This document shows positions 63,640-64,000 of a stretch of 64,000 bases of DNA, in pieces (within the stretch, counting starts at the first letter, position 1; each line of letters opens with the position of its first letter). Location of the stretch: positions 8,464,424 through 8,528,423 of the forward strand of contig NC_081334.1 in the NCBI RefSeq assembly GCF_022539665.2, read 5' to 3'. The translations under genes and the position numbers were made by a program. The notes beneath the pieces were generated by a model that saw nothing but the letters and a program-made list of their open reading frames with translations, had not been told where the DNA came from and ran no database searches. This DNA is from Daphnia carinata (Eukaryota; Arthropoda; Branchiopoda; Diplostraca; Daphniidae).

Positions 63640-64000
63640 CGCCCTATCTAGACGTCTTAACGACACCTTCTTCTGATCCCGATTTTCTCTTCAACAATTG
63701 TCCTGAGATAATCTGATCTTGGACGTCTTAAGAACATCTTATTTTAATCTTAGTCCTAGTTCCCGAGTTAGTCTTTCCGGGGACATCCTTAAGACATTTT
63801 TTTTTAGCTTTCGAATCGTCTTGTCCTTAATTAAGCCTGCCTTGCCGTCTTTAAGACGTCACTTTTTAGTCTTCCTATTCCGTTGACCTAAGGTCCTGAC
63901 CAGGTATCTTTGAGACGTCCTTTTTTGGACAGAGCTGTCTTTGTACCAAAGTAGGCCAGACCGGATATCTTTATGACGGCCTGTTTTAGTCAGGGATGTC
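63640..64000. repeat. Degenerate ~60-bp tandem repeat with AAGACGTC core
   Basis: About six units of the form GG(A/T)ATCTTTAAGACGTC-TTTTTTAGTC recur every ~60 bp to the window end (cores near 63,650, 63,725, 63,790, 63,855, 63,915, 63,975). The array probably continues beyond the window. Confidence 0.6.

Overview
This is a eukaryotic, almost certainly arthropod window. Its genes have short spliced introns with GT/AG borders, its LTRs carry TATA boxes, and it contains Ty3/Gypsy, BEL/Pao-like, Copia, Tx1/L1-like LINE, hAT, pogo-like, Mutator-like and Helitron remains. The base composition, the many coiled-coil gag genes and the polypeptide GalNAc-transferase (pgant) relics fit a crustacean such as a Daphnia-like species, but I cannot prove the genus. 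I see no intact host gene. The window is a nested pile of transposable elements and is probably repeat-rich heterochromatin.

Layout. 1-4.1 kb holds two abutting minus-strand pieces of one Gypsy family (called G1 here). 4.1-8.6 kb is a plus-strand LINE split by a BEL/Pao-like 5' LTR plus gag. 9.7-10.2 kb is a second, internally deleted LINE copy. 10.2-14.65 kb has two head-to-tail LTR+gag copies of a second LTR family (G2). 14.65-15.75 kb is the 5' end of a third family (G3, tRNA-Gln primer site). 15.8-17.0 kb is a terminal-inverted-repeat element with a hAT-type MITE inside it. 17.1-22.35 kb is a pgant pseudogene split by a hAT transposon at 18,225-21,858. 22.5-24.0 kb is a ~31-bp minisatellite split by a Tc1-type MITE. 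26.1-28.3 kb is a decayed Helitron. 28.98-33.85 kb is the 3' half of a minus-strand G3 element with integrase end, env-like gene, ankyrin-repeat gene, polypurine tract and LTR. 33.9-35.3 kb is a second pgant relic. 35.7-48.8 kb is a long, broken but recognisable G1 provirus-like element (LTR, gag, pol, env-like gene, partial LTR). 48.8-53.0 kb holds MITEs and a ~340-bp satellite split by a minus-strand LINE. 54.0-56.3 kb is a pogo/CENP-B-type transposase. 56.8-58.0 kb is a Mutator-like transposase. 58.46-61.97 kb is a Copia element. 62-64 kb is low-copy and tandem repeat sequence.

The most interesting points are these. (1) The G3 element carries an ankyrin-repeat ORF between env and its 3' LTR, and a canonical -1 slippery heptamer lies exactly where its two frames would be joined. 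(2) The hAT element looks complete and recently active: eight phase-consistent exons give an 838-residue uninterrupted transposase, with an exact 8-bp target duplication. (3) The G1 element is a ~13-kb env-bearing retroelement with extra ORFs between pol and env.

Most other coding regions are pseudogenes with stops and frameshifts. Coordinates of degenerate pieces are approximate, by alignment by eye against the better-preserved copies inside the same window.
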